The translations under genes and the position numbers were made by a program. Positions 16,125 through 25,229 of a DNA stretch of 64,000 nt are shown here, piece after piece. The DNA is from Butyrivibrio sp. (GTDB lineage Bacteria > Bacillota > Clostridia > Lachnospirales > Lachnospiraceae), in NCBI GenBank assembly GCA_017615275.1, contig JAGAAO010000071.1, positions 1 through 64,000 of the forward strand. The letters run 5' to 3'. Numbering within the stretch: position 1 is the stretch's first letter; each line of letters begins with the position of its first letter. The notes beneath the pieces were generated by a model that did not search any database, was not told where the DNA came from, and worked only from the letters and a program-made list of their open reading frames with translations.

Positions 16125-17246
16125 ATGCTTTTTATTAAGTGCGATGAATTGAAACCGGGGATGAGGCTTGCAAGGCCGATATACAGCAGAAAAGGAGCAC
16201 TTTTATACGATAGGGCACATGTTCTTGAAGATCTGCAGAGTATTGACAATATCAAGAACTTTGGGCTCATAGGAGTTTATGTCCTTGAACCTGCGGAACC
16301 TGTTCCGCCTATGACGCAAGATGACATTGAGTTTGAGCGTTTTCAGACAGTCGGCTACAACGAGATAATGGAAGAACTCGAGCATATTGTTAAGACGCAT
16401 AAACAGGAGAAATTTCCCAATATCGTCGATCAGATAATAAAGAATTACGGAAATCTCAGAAAAAAGGTAACTTTTCAGCAGGGACTGAGAAGTACCGATG
16501 ATTATATATACAAACACAGCTTGAATGTCGGAATTCTTTCGGCAATGATAACTCATTCAATGAATGTTTCTCTTGCAGACCAGCAGGAAGCGGTTATGGC
16601 AGCAGTAATACACGATATCGGCAAACTGACTCTTGCTGCGGGACTTCAGTCCAAGCTTAATTGTACCGAGGAGGAGCTCAATACCATCGATGCTCATGAG
16701 ATAGCAGGATATCCGATTATCGATGAAGCATTTTCGGCTACTCCCAATGTGAAAAGAGTTTGCAATCAGGCGAGAAAGGTACTGCTTGATTATTGGAAGG
16801 GCAATTCGATAGATACTTCCAAGATATCTGTGTCAGCCAAAGTTCTCATTGTTGCGGGAATATTTGATAAGGAAACAGCGGCGAGAGTTGACGATGCGCC
16901 CGTTTCTGAAGTGCTCGTAATAAGAAGAATGATGCAGAGAGACGATGTCTTTGATCCCAGAGTTGTAAAGGGACTTATTGATTCACTTAATATTCTTGTT
17001 CCCGGAATAAGTGTTGAGCTTAACACCGGTGAGAAGGCGCTTGTTATCAAGACAAACGATGTGGATTTCCTTCGTCCCACTGTTTTGAGTTTCAAGGATA
17101 ACAGTATTATCGACCTTTCCAACAGAGCGGCATATAACAATCTTGAGATCATTGATATTATGAAGACTATGGATAACAGATACACTATGGATCTGGCAAG
17201 AATGAAAGCTCTCGGAATCAATGTGGAAGAACCCGAGTATGTTTGA
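16125..17246 (+). CDS. HD-domain protein, degenerate HD-GYP type
   Basis: A 373-residue protein. The N-terminal 60 residues (CDELKPGMRLARPIYS) resemble the leader found in many HD-GYP proteins. The HD core has H in YKHSLNVGIL and HDIGK, plus AHEIAGYPI in place of the usual HP..G segment. The later HHE and DGxGYP signatures are absent, so cyclic-di-GMP hydrolysis is uncertain. The C-terminal 100 residues look like a PilZ-like or beta-rich extension, which is not certain. ATG 16125 follows GGGAGG by 11 nt. PilT follows 40 bp downstream, suggesting one operon linking this protein with pilus retraction or c-di-GMP control. Confidence 0.75.
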   Translation: MLFIKCDELKPGMRLARPIYSRKGALLYDRAHVLEDLQSIDNIKNFGLIGVYVLEPAEPVPPMTQDDIEFERFQTVGYNEIMEELEHIVKTHKQEKFPNIVDQIIKNYGNLRKKVTFQQGLRSTDDYIYKHSLNVGILSAMITHSMNVSLADQQEAVMAAVIHDIGKLTLAAGLQSKLNCTEEELNTIDAHEIAGYPIIDEAFSATPNVKRVCNQARKVLLDYWKGNSIDTSKISVSAKVLIVAGIFDKETAARVDDAPVSEVLVIRRMMQRDDVFDPRVVKGLIDSLNILVPGISVELNTGEKALVIKTNDVDFLRPTVLSFKDNSIIDLSNRAAYNNLEIIDIMKTMDNRYTMDLARMKALGINVEEPEYV

Positions 17247-17286
17247 CAGGGCATAACAATATTTTGAACAGGGATGGGAAAGATAT

Positions 17287-18348
17287 ATGTCAAGAATTGT
17301 AGAAATCCTGAAAGAAGCTAAATTAAGAGGCGCTTCGGACGTTCATATCACTGTAGGTCTTCCTCCTAAGATGAGACTTAACGGTAATCTTATCGCTATG
17401 GAGAACTACGATAGGATGATGCCTAATGACACTCAGGAAATCGCAGATGAAGTTACAAACGAAAGGCAGAGGGCGAAACTTGAAGAGAACGGACAGCATG
17501 ATATGTCATTCTCGATCAAGGGAGTAGGAAGATTCAGACTTAATATTTTTAAGCAGAGAGGTTCTGTGGCAATGGCATTCAGAGTTGTTGCAACAGAGAT
17601 ACCGACCGCGGAGAGTCTCGGAATACCGGAAACTGTCATAGATCTGTATAACAAAAAAAGAGGTCTCGTACTTGTTACAGGACCTACGGGAAGCGGAAAG
17701 TCTACGACACTTGCTTCCATCATAGATATGATAAACAACAACAGGGAAGCGCATGTCATTACCCTGGAGGATCCTATTGAGTTTACATATCAGCACCGAC
17801 TTTCGATTGTCAATCAAAGAGAGATCGGAACTGATTCGAATTCATATGCAAATGCGCTCAGGGCGGCGCTCAGAGAAGATCCCGATGTTATTCTCGTGGG
17901 AGAGATGAGAGACCTCGAGACCATAAGTACCGCTATAACCGCTGCAGAGACTGGACATTTGGTTCTTTCTACGGTTCATACGATCGGAGCATCCAATACC
18001 GTGGACAGACTTATCGATGTATTTCCTTCTCATCAGCAGCAACAGGTAAGAATCCAGCTTGCCAGCGTGCTTGAGGCCGTTATTTCTCAGCAGCTTTTAC
18101 CGGCAGCGGACGGATTTACCAGACAGGCGGCATTTGAAGTTCTTCACGTAAACAGTGCCGTGAGAAACCTTATTCGTGAAGGGAAATCTCATCAGCTTAT
18201 TACTTATATGCAGACTTACAGGAAACAGGGAATGATCACAATGGATGATGCGATCATGGAGCTTTACAGAGATCAGAAGATCACAAGAGAAGCGGCTCTC
18301 CAGTTTGCCCAGGATCCTGAGACCATGCAGAATAAGATGCTCAGATAA
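17287..18348 (+). CDS. pilT: Type IV pilus retraction ATPase PilT
   Basis: A 353-residue secretion ATPase. It has Walker A GPTGSGKST (132-140), the Asp box LEDPIE (160-165), the Walker B region DPDVILVGEMRD and the His box GHLVLSTVHT. Its C-terminal VRNLIREGKSHQL is the PilT-specific version of the AIRNLIRE motif, separating it from PilB. It would power pilus retraction at the cytoplasmic membrane, used in twitching or DNA uptake. No pilin, PilB or PilC gene lies in the window, so the rest of the machine must be elsewhere. ComM and DprA genes follow after a terminator. Confidence 0.93.
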   Translation: MSRIVEILKEAKLRGASDVHITVGLPPKMRLNGNLIAMENYDRMMPNDTQEIADEVTNERQRAKLEENGQHDMSFSIKGVGRFRLNIFKQRGSVAMAFRVVATEIPTAESLGIPETVIDLYNKKRGLVLVTGPTGSGKSTTLASIIDMINNNREAHVITLEDPIEFTYQHRLSIVNQREIGTDSNSYANALRAALREDPDVILVGEMRDLETISTAITAAETGHLVLSTVHTIGASNTVDRLIDVFPSHQQQQVRIQLASVLEAVISQQLLPAADGFTRQAAFEVLHVNSAVRNLIREGKSHQLITYMQTYRKQGMITMDDAIMELYRDQKITREAALQFAQDPETMQNKMLR

Positions 18349-18397
18349 ATACAAAAAATCTTAAGAAAATTCTAAGAAAGCCTTAAAGACATTAATG

Positions 18398-18431
18398 ACC
18401 GGCCTGCTGTATAATCAGCAGGTCGGTTTTT
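18398..18431 (+). terminator. Intrinsic terminator after pilT
   Basis: A 12-bp stem with one G-U pair (18398-18409 with 18416-18427), 6-nt loop, followed by TTTTT. It separates pilT from comM. Confidence 0.85.
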
Positions 18432-18475
18432 CCGTTTTTTGTTTATGCTCATAACAGAAAAGAGGAAATAAAAAT

Positions 18476-20044
18476 ATGTACAGTTCTATTACATCCGGAG
18501 CGGTCAGGGGGATTGTTTCTTACCTGATGCAGATCGAAGTGGATGTATCTTCCGGACTTCCGGGATTCAACATGGTGGGATTCATGAGCGGCGATGTCAG
18601 AGAAGCGGGCGACAGAGTAAAAGTTGCCTTGAAAAACGCCGGTGTAAAGATTCCCGCATCCAAGATAACAGTCAATCTTTCCCCTGCGGATATCAAAAAA
18701 GAGGGTGTGGTTATAGACCTGCCGCTTGCTGTTGGTATATTGGAGGCAATAGGAGAGATAGGGGGCGATGCCACGGATGAAACAATTGTCCTGGGCGAAG
18801 TCGGACTCGACGGTGAGATCAAAGAAGTCAAGGGAGTTCTTCCAATAGTAACAAAGGCGAAAGAAGCCGGATACAAAACGGTAATATTGCCAAGAGATAA
18901 TGCGCGAGAGGGCGCCGTAGTAAGCGGAATGAAGATTGTTGGAGTGTCATCCCTTCAGGAAGTCATCATGTATCTTTCTTCGTGCAAAGAGGAGAGGGAT
19001 AAGCTTATAGAGCCCACGAAGATCGATATTAACAAGATTTTTGAAGATGATGAAAAAGAAAATGCAACTGTCGATTTTGCAGATATCAACGGGCAGTCGG
19101 CAGTTAAGCGGGCGGCGACTGTGGCAGCGGCAGGCTTCCATCACATTTTGCTCGTGGGACCTCCGGGTTCGGGGAAGAGCATGGTGGCAAAGCGTATCCC
19201 GACGATACTTCCGCCGCTTTCTCTTGAAGAGAGCATAGAAGTATCGACAATTTATTCTGTTGCGGGAATGATGGGAGAAAACAAGGCTCTTATTACTAAG
19301 CGACCGTTTGTCAGCCCGCATCATCTGATAACCGAGACGTCACTTGTAGGTGGCGGCGCGATTCCAAGACCTGGTGTCATTTCTTTGGCTCACAGAGGCA
19401 TTCTCTTTCTCGATGAAATGCCGGAATTTCCCAGAGCAAAACTTGATATGTTGAGACAGCCCATTGAGGACAGAAAGGTGAATATAGTAAGAAGCAGAGG
19501 AACTTTTACGTACCCTGCGGATTTCCGGCTCGTCGGAGCGCTCAATCCATGCCCTTGCGGCTATTATCCCGACAGAAATAAGTGCAAGTGCACGGCTAAT
19601 GAGATAAGAAGATACTTGGGAAGAATTTCGGGACCTATCCTTGATAGGATCGACATCTGCATAGAGGCGCCGAAGGTTGATATTTCGGATCTTTCCGAAA
19701 GGAGCAGCAGTTGCAACGAATCAAGTGAGACTATAAGAAAAAGAGTTCTTGATGCACGAAAGAGGCAGCAGGAGAGGTTTAAAGGAACGTCGCTCAGGTT
19801 CAATTCCGAGATGACACCTGCGGATATCAGGAAGTACTGCAAGCTCGGTATGAGAGAAAGAGCTTTTTTGGAAAAGACATTTTGTTCGATGGATCTAAGC
19901 GCCAGAGCATATCACAAGGTTTTAAGGCTTGCCAGAACCATAGCGGACGTGGACGGATCGGATGAAATAAAAGAGATACATCTTATTGAAGCTGTTAGCT
20001 ATAGGATGACAGACAGTAAATATTGGAGACAGGAGGAAGAATGA
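18476..20044 (+). CDS. comM: YifB/ComM-family Mg chelatase-like AAA+ ATPase
   Basis: A 522-residue protein. The N-terminal Lon-like domain (about 20-170) has the usual MVGFMSGDVREAGDRVKVAL, then an AAA+ Mg chelatase-like domain with Walker A GPPGSGKS near 224 and Walker B ILFLDEMPEF. A C-terminal Mg_chelatase_C region follows. In transformable bacteria ComM is a helicase that extends recombination branches. The ATG at 18476 follows GAGGAAA. The dprA start overlaps its stop as ATGA, so the pair is translationally coupled. Confidence 0.92.
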   Translation: MYSSITSGAVRGIVSYLMQIEVDVSSGLPGFNMVGFMSGDVREAGDRVKVALKNAGVKIPASKITVNLSPADIKKEGVVIDLPLAVGILEAIGEIGGDATDETIVLGEVGLDGEIKEVKGVLPIVTKAKEAGYKTVILPRDNAREGAVVSGMKIVGVSSLQEVIMYLSSCKEERDKLIEPTKIDINKIFEDDEKENATVDFADINGQSAVKRAATVAAAGFHHILLVGPPGSGKSMVAKRIPTILPPLSLEESIEVSTIYSVAGMMGENKALITKRPFVSPHHLITETSLVGGGAIPRPGVISLAHRGILFLDEMPEFPRAKLDMLRQPIEDRKVNIVRSRGTFTYPADFRLVGALNPCPCGYYPDRNKCKCTANEIRRYLGRISGPILDRIDICIEAPKVDISDLSERSSSCNESSETIRKRVLDARKRQQERFKGTSLRFNSEMTPADIRKYCKLGMRERAFLEKTFCSMDLSARAYHKVLRLARTIADVDGSDEIKEIHLIEAVSYRMTDSKYWRQEEE

Positions 20045-21159
20045 TGACGGAGAATGATTACGCCCACTGGCTTTTTAATATCCCGTGGGTGGGAAATACA
20101 ACGGTAGACAGGCTTTTGTGCAGCGGAAGAACCTGCATGGAAGTTTATGAGATGGGAGAAGCGGAACTTAAGAAGATACTTAAGCCAAAGCAGGTGAAAG
20201 CTGTTCTCGAGTCACGAAATGTCTGGGATTTTGACGCGGAGAGAAAAAAGCTCGAAGAGAAGGGAATCCGGTTCATATCAAGGATAGATCCGGGATTTCC
20301 CGAAAAGCTTAAGAATATACCAAACCCGCCTTTTGCCATATATGTGAAAGGTGAACTTCCGGGAGAGGACAGACCGTCTGTTGCCATAATCGGTGCAAGG
20401 CTCTGTTCGGATTACGGAAGATATATGGCAAGACAACTGGGAAGAGGACTTGCTCTTGCGGGAGTCGGAGTTATAAGCGGGATGGCGAGAGGAGTTGACG
20501 GCATAAGTCAGAAAGCCGCACTTGCGGCGGGAGGTAAATCCTACGCTGTAGTGGGCTGCGGAGCAGACATCTGCTATCCTGACGAAAACAGAGACATATA
20601 CGAGGCACTTTCTGAGAACGGCGGAATAATATCCGAGTATCCGCCGGGAACCATGCCGAAAGCAAATTTTTTTCCTATGAGGAACAGACTGATAAGTGCA
20701 CTTGCGGATATTGTGGTGGTTGTGGAGGCGAGGCTTCACTCGGGAACGCAGATAACCGTTGATACTGCTCTTGAACAGGGCAGGGAAGTTCTTGCGGTCC
20801 CGGGAAGAGTGACGGACAGGCTGAGTGACGGCTGCAATCATCTTATATGCCAGGGGGCGGGAGCGGTCCTTGATGTCAATGACGTCATAGAGAGAATAGC
20901 TGATTGGAACTACAAAAGAGAGGGTTCGGGAATCGGTAAGGAAGACGGAATGAATTCTACCGGTTCAATGACTTTTGTGGAAAAGGAAATTATGGAAATA
21001 CTTGATGTGATTCCTGTATCTTTTTCTTATATTGCCGATAAACTCAGCGTTGCGGGTATGGATATTTCTGTTCCGGAGCTGCTTAAGATTTTGTTTGATA
21101 TGTGCGGAAGAGGTTTTATTATTCAAAAAGGTTCATATTATTCAAGAAAAATTCATTAA
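20041..21159 (+). CDS. dprA: DNA-processing protein DprA/Smf
   Basis: A 372-residue protein that loads RecA on incoming single-stranded DNA. The Rossmann core has IGARLCSDYG, GVISGMARGVDG and YAVVGCGADICYP, then a conserved ...NRLISALAD... and SGTQITVDTALEQGREV. A C-terminal winged-helix DML1-type domain (about 310-372) is present. The ATG at 20041 overlaps the comM stop and has AGGAGGA 4 nt upstream; a TTG at 20023 lies inside comM and before that site. The partner topA often seen next is missing; a GGDEF/EAL-type membrane protein follows instead. Confidence 0.95.
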   Translation: MMTENDYAHWLFNIPWVGNTTVDRLLCSGRTCMEVYEMGEAELKKILKPKQVKAVLESRNVWDFDAERKKLEEKGIRFISRIDPGFPEKLKNIPNPPFAIYVKGELPGEDRPSVAIIGARLCSDYGRYMARQLGRGLALAGVGVISGMARGVDGISQKAALAAGGKSYAVVGCGADICYPDENRDIYEALSENGGIISEYPPGTMPKANFFPMRNRLISALADIVVVVEARLHSGTQITVDTALEQGREVLAVPGRVTDRLSDGCNHLICQGAGAVLDVNDVIERIADWNYKREGSGIGKEDGMNSTGSMTFVEKEIMEILDVIPVSFSYIADKLSVAGMDISVPELLKILFDMCGRGFIIQKGSYYSRKIH

Positions 21160-21246
21160 ACTTAATTAAAAGATTATTTTATATCGTATGAAAAATGTAT
21201 GGTATGACGTATAATTAAAGCAAATATGTACACATCGGAGTGATTC

Positions 21247-23199
21247 ATGCAATATAATTCTTATTTTGACACATGTGCTCTATGTATACTGGCAACGATT
21301 GGAATTGTCTCTCTGTCGAGAAGAAAAGTTCCTTCATCCAGAGAGAAAGTTTATTCGATGCTTTTTTTGAGTGTTTTCCTGGCAACTTTGTTTGAGAGGA
21401 TAGAAACACACCTCCAGATGAATCCGGTTGAGGCTCCTTGGTATCACTATGCGGAAATGTTCAGTGGAAGCGCTTATTTTCTATGCCATTTAGGATCGGG
21501 ACTTTGTTACCTTCTTTACATAATGGCTGTTCTAGATATCTTTTTCGACGCGAAGTCTTATAAGGGATTTTTTGCGATCTTTTTCGGATATATCATCGGT
21601 TTTTTGATGGTATTCGCCAACTGGTTCACATCGATAATGTTTGGATACGGCGACGACGGAATATATTACAGAGGCAGTCATATAACTGTATTCTATGTTG
21701 TTGCGTTCTATTATGTCTTATGTGGAGTTGTGCTCACTTTCAAATACAGTAATTTTATGAGGCTAAAGACGCGGATCATCGTTCTTACGCATGTTGGGCT
21801 TACTATTTTGGGAATTTACATACAGTATAAATATCCGCTGATCCTGATCGAAAACTTCCTGATCACAATAGGCATAACTCTGGTATTTATAACACTTCAG
21901 AATCCGAACGAGATGGTGGACGGCAAGAATAATGTACTGAACAGAAGGGCGTTCTTTGAGACTGTCGGTCTTAAGATAAAAAAGAATGCGCGTCATCAGC
22001 TTGTTTTTGTGACTATAGACAACGTCAGGGCGCTTACTTCAGAGATCGGTAATTCTCAGGCAGAAGGTGTTATCAAGACGATTGCCAAGTATCTTAAAAA
22101 GGTGGGAAGAAAAGAATTAAAGGTTATCACCTATGTTTACAGGTATAGCGACAATATTTTTGCCATCGCGGTAAACACGATCGATCCCAAAGTTTCCGAA
22201 GATCTTATGTACAAGATCTCTTACAGGATAAGGGAACCGTGGAATTATGCGGATATGACCATTAAGGTTGAGGGGCACTGTTTTATGATGAGTTATCCCG
22301 AACAGTACAAAGATCTCTCAGAGCTTATGCTCAAGATTGAACTTGTGACCGATGATATAGCTCAGAAAGCGGATGTTGTCGTTGATACCAAAAACAGTAA
22401 CTTTGATGAGAAGCTTGGAACTTATGATTATGAAGTGCTGGCGAGAAAGAACATTGAAGAAAAGAAAGCGGTCGTTAAGTTCAGACCTGTTGTTTCCAAG
22501 ATCTACAAGATAAATTATACGGCTGAGGCTGTCTGCTACATTTACGACGATGCGGGCAAGGAGATAGAAGTAAGAAGGTATATCGAGGATTCGAGGGCAA
22601 CTCAGACGATCATGGATATCGATGAATATGTTCTTAAGAACACCTTAAGAGCTCTGTCTTTTTGGAACGCAGGCGATAAGAACGGTAAGTTCAGAGCGAT
22701 AATTCCTATGTCTCAGGCTGAAGTTTCAAGAAATGATTTTACCAGAAGATTAAAGGCACTTCTTAAGGAGGAAAACGTCGATGGCTCGTGGATAAGCTTA
22801 AAGCTCGCGGAGACAGCCATAACCACGATGAACAGTGTTGCGGAGCGAAATCTTAAGAAGCTCAAAGATATGAATGTCAGCGTTATAGTTGATAATTACG
22901 GAAGCGGATACGGAAATATTGAAAGAATAATCTCACTTCCCGTAATGCAGATAAATTTTGCGCAGAGTCTTCTTAGGGCTGCGCAGGGCTCCATACGAAT
23001 GATGAATGTTGTCAGCGGTCTTGTGAACATGTTCCATGACATAAGCTTTTTCGTATGTGCATCGGGAGTGGATACGCTTGAGGATAAGGATGTTGCGGAA
23101 GAGCTTGGCTGTGATTATCTTATCGGAAATTATATGGGATATCCTGTAAAAGACAGCTCTTATGTAAAAAAGATTGATGAGTACTTTGAGAGAGGGTAA
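21247..23199 (+). CDS. Membrane protein with degenerate GGDEF and EAL domains
   Basis: A 650-residue protein with about seven membrane helices (10-220), then a GGDEF-type fold (about 225-370) in which the catalytic signature is missing (YRYSDNIFAIAV in its place), and an EAL-type fold (about 400-645). In the EAL fold TAEAVCYIY stands where EALxR should be and VDNYGSGYGN replaces DDFGTGYS. Both enzyme sites look dead, suggesting a receptor or scaffold. The start ATG has CGGAGTG 7 nt upstream. A perfect TATAAT at 21210-21215 may be its -10 box. The next gene is a paralogue with an intact EAL site, 2 bp away. Confidence 0.85.
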   Translation: MQYNSYFDTCALCILATIGIVSLSRRKVPSSREKVYSMLFLSVFLATLFERIETHLQMNPVEAPWYHYAEMFSGSAYFLCHLGSGLCYLLYIMAVLDIFFDAKSYKGFFAIFFGYIIGFLMVFANWFTSIMFGYGDDGIYYRGSHITVFYVVAFYYVLCGVVLTFKYSNFMRLKTRIIVLTHVGLTILGIYIQYKYPLILIENFLITIGITLVFITLQNPNEMVDGKNNVLNRRAFFETVGLKIKKNARHQLVFVTIDNVRALTSEIGNSQAEGVIKTIAKYLKKVGRKELKVITYVYRYSDNIFAIAVNTIDPKVSEDLMYKISYRIREPWNYADMTIKVEGHCFMMSYPEQYKDLSELMLKIELVTDDIAQKADVVVDTKNSNFDEKLGTYDYEVLARKNIEEKKAVVKFRPVVSKIYKINYTAEAVCYIYDDAGKEIEVRRYIEDSRATQTIMDIDEYVLKNTLRALSFWNAGDKNGKFRAIIPMSQAEVSRNDFTRRLKALLKEENVDGSWISLKLAETAITTMNSVAERNLKKLKDMNVSVIVDNYGSGYGNIERIISLPVMQINFAQSLLRAAQGSIRMMNVVSGLVNMFHDISFFVCASGVDTLEDKDVAEELGCDYLIGNYMGYPVKDSSYVKKIDEYFERG

Positions 23200-23201
23200 C
23201 G

Positions 23202-25160
23202 ATGGAACTTTTAACCCAGCCGAAAAATTATGATGTTTGTATATCAATATCGGCGCTTGTGCTTATGGCGGTAATCGTGGTCATTTATTCCTCGGAGGAA
23301 TATTATCACGGCAAACAGAGCCGTATTTTTGGCGTGCTTATAGCTGTGGGCACACTTCTTAACGTGATGGGACTTATTCATCATCTGTGGATCAATAACG
23401 AAGAAGTCAAAAACTATATCACCTACGACATGAACTGTCTGATAGTCATCGTTGAAAAGATACTTACCTATCTCGTTGGTTTCTTTTCCATCGTATATCT
23501 GATGGCAATTTTCAGGATAACTCCGAATAAATTGTGGAAGAAACTCCTTGTAATAGTTCCGTCGGTTTACACGATTCTGGTTATTATGTCGGGAACGTTT
23601 ACGGATGCAATATGCAGGTTTGATTACAAGGGAGAGATTATTCTGGCATTTCCTTATAATCATACGGTGAATATCGGAATAATAATGTATCTGATCTTCG
23701 CATCGTATCTTATAGCTAAGTACAACAAGGTTTTGACCAGTGAAAAAATGGTCGCTATAAGCGCGTATTATATTCTAATGCTTATGGGGATCGGCATGAG
23801 GTTTTTTACCAAGACGGGAGTTGTATTTGAGTTTGGTGTTGCGATCTCTCTTTTGCTGTGCGTTTTTACATTCCAGAATCCGAGTCATTTTGTTGACAGA
23901 ATGTCTGGAGTGGGCACCAAAAATGCGCTTAACTTCGCGGTTTATACCAATCTTATTCAGAGAAGAATGTTTACTCTTATGGAGATAAGAGTCGACAAGC
24001 TCTCGGGAACCATCGGAAATGAAGCTGTTGAAGCGGCGTCGAGCCTTCTTAAACAAATGGCTGATTATTTAAAAAAACTTTGTCCGGAAGCGGGAGTATT
24101 TTTCCCGAGAGACGGATTTTTTGCCCTGCTTATTCCTGATGTGAAATCAAGTTCCGATGTCATAGACAAGCTTGCCGATACTATCAAGACGAGATTTAAA
24201 GAGCCTTTTAAATTAAAGGATCTTGACGTTACTTTTGATATAAGCACAAGTGCAATAGGTTATCCCGATGATGTTAAGACTATCGAGCGCTTTGATGAGA
24301 TTAGTAACATGATGTATAAGGCGTTGTCCAGAGAGAGTAAGTACGTCCTTCGCGTGGCGGATCTTAACCTCAGGTATGCGGAATATGACAAAAAGATCGG
24401 AAATCTGGTCAGGCACGCTGTGGATAACGGGCTTTTGGAGGTTTATTATCAGCCTATTTATTCTCCTTCGACGGGTAAGTTTTCGTCCTGCGAAGCGCTT
24501 GTGAGGCTTAAGGATACGAGAGCGGGATATATTTCTCCTGGTGTGTTTATGCCGATCGCTGAGAGAAACGGCACGGTTTTGGGAATAGATAAGTTTGTTC
24601 TGTCATCCGTTTGTGAGATGCTTGCAACTACCAAGGCGGTAAGCTACGGACTTGAGTATGTTGAAGTGAATCTCTCTGTTGTTGATTGTATTCAGACAAA
24701 TCTTGCGGAAACTATTCTCGGAATAATGAAGCGTTATAATATAGGACCTTCAAGGATCAATCTTGAGATCACAGAGACTTGGGAAAAAGATGTCACATCG
24801 GTAATTGAGCAGAATATAAGTAAGCTTATGAGTGAAGGACTGACTTTTTCCATGGATGATTTTGGTATGGGTTATTCCAATTTCTCAAGGCTTGCCGATA
24901 TGCCCGTTAAGATTTTTAAGCTCGATAAGAGCACAATTCAGGCAGCTTTTGAATCTGAGACATCATATATGATCATGTACAACATGATAAAGATAATAAA
25001 AGGTCTGGGAAAAGAAATAGTTGCGGAAGGTGTTGAGACCGGTGAACAGGCGAAGCAGATAATAAGACTTGGTTGTGACCATATCCAGGGTTTCTTCTAT
25101 GCAAGACCGATGCCGCTTAAGCAGTTTCTTGAGTTTTTGCAGGATCATAATTATTCCTAA
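23202..25160 (+). CDS. Membrane-bound cyclic-di-GMP phosphodiesterase (degenerate GGDEF, intact EAL)
   Basis: A 652-residue paralogue of the preceding protein: about seven membrane helices, a degenerate GGDEF-type domain (PRDGFF instead of GGDEF) and an EAL domain from about 400. The EAL domain keeps EALVR, EVNLS, EITET, DDFGMGYSNFSRL, KLDKS, AEGVET and QGFFYARPM, which together supply the metal-binding and catalytic residues. It is therefore expected to hydrolyse c-di-GMP at the membrane, perhaps under control of a ligand sensed by the N-terminal helices. Co-translation with the dead paralogue suggests a heteromeric complex. A c-di-GMP riboswitch in the same window (62.18 kb) indicates that this second messenger is used. 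Confidence 0.9.
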   Translation: MELLTQPKNYDVCISISALVLMAVIVVIYSSEEYYHGKQSRIFGVLIAVGTLLNVMGLIHHLWINNEEVKNYITYDMNCLIVIVEKILTYLVGFFSIVYLMAIFRITPNKLWKKLLVIVPSVYTILVIMSGTFTDAICRFDYKGEIILAFPYNHTVNIGIIMYLIFASYLIAKYNKVLTSEKMVAISAYYILMLMGIGMRFFTKTGVVFEFGVAISLLLCVFTFQNPSHFVDRMSGVGTKNALNFAVYTNLIQRRMFTLMEIRVDKLSGTIGNEAVEAASSLLKQMADYLKKLCPEAGVFFPRDGFFALLIPDVKSSSDVIDKLADTIKTRFKEPFKLKDLDVTFDISTSAIGYPDDVKTIERFDEISNMMYKALSRESKYVLRVADLNLRYAEYDKKIGNLVRHAVDNGLLEVYYQPIYSPSTGKFSSCEALVRLKDTRAGYISPGVFMPIAERNGTVLGIDKFVLSSVCEMLATTKAVSYGLEYVEVNLSVVDCIQTNLAETILGIMKRYNIGPSRINLEITETWEKDVTSVIEQNISKLMSEGLTFSMDDFGMGYSNFSRLADMPVKIFKLDKSTIQAAFESETSYMIMYNMIKIIKGLGKEIVAEGVETGEQAKQIIRLGCDHIQGFFYARPMPLKQFLEFLQDHNYS

Positions 25161-25229
25161 GCAGGCATTGCAAAGGGTGCTTTGTGAGTGTAAAATTTAT
25201 GCTTGATTATATATTAAGGATGGTAAACT

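Noticed and set aside
25161-25229. T-box leader before hisS
   Set aside because: Only 69 bp available, no T-box sequence or terminator.
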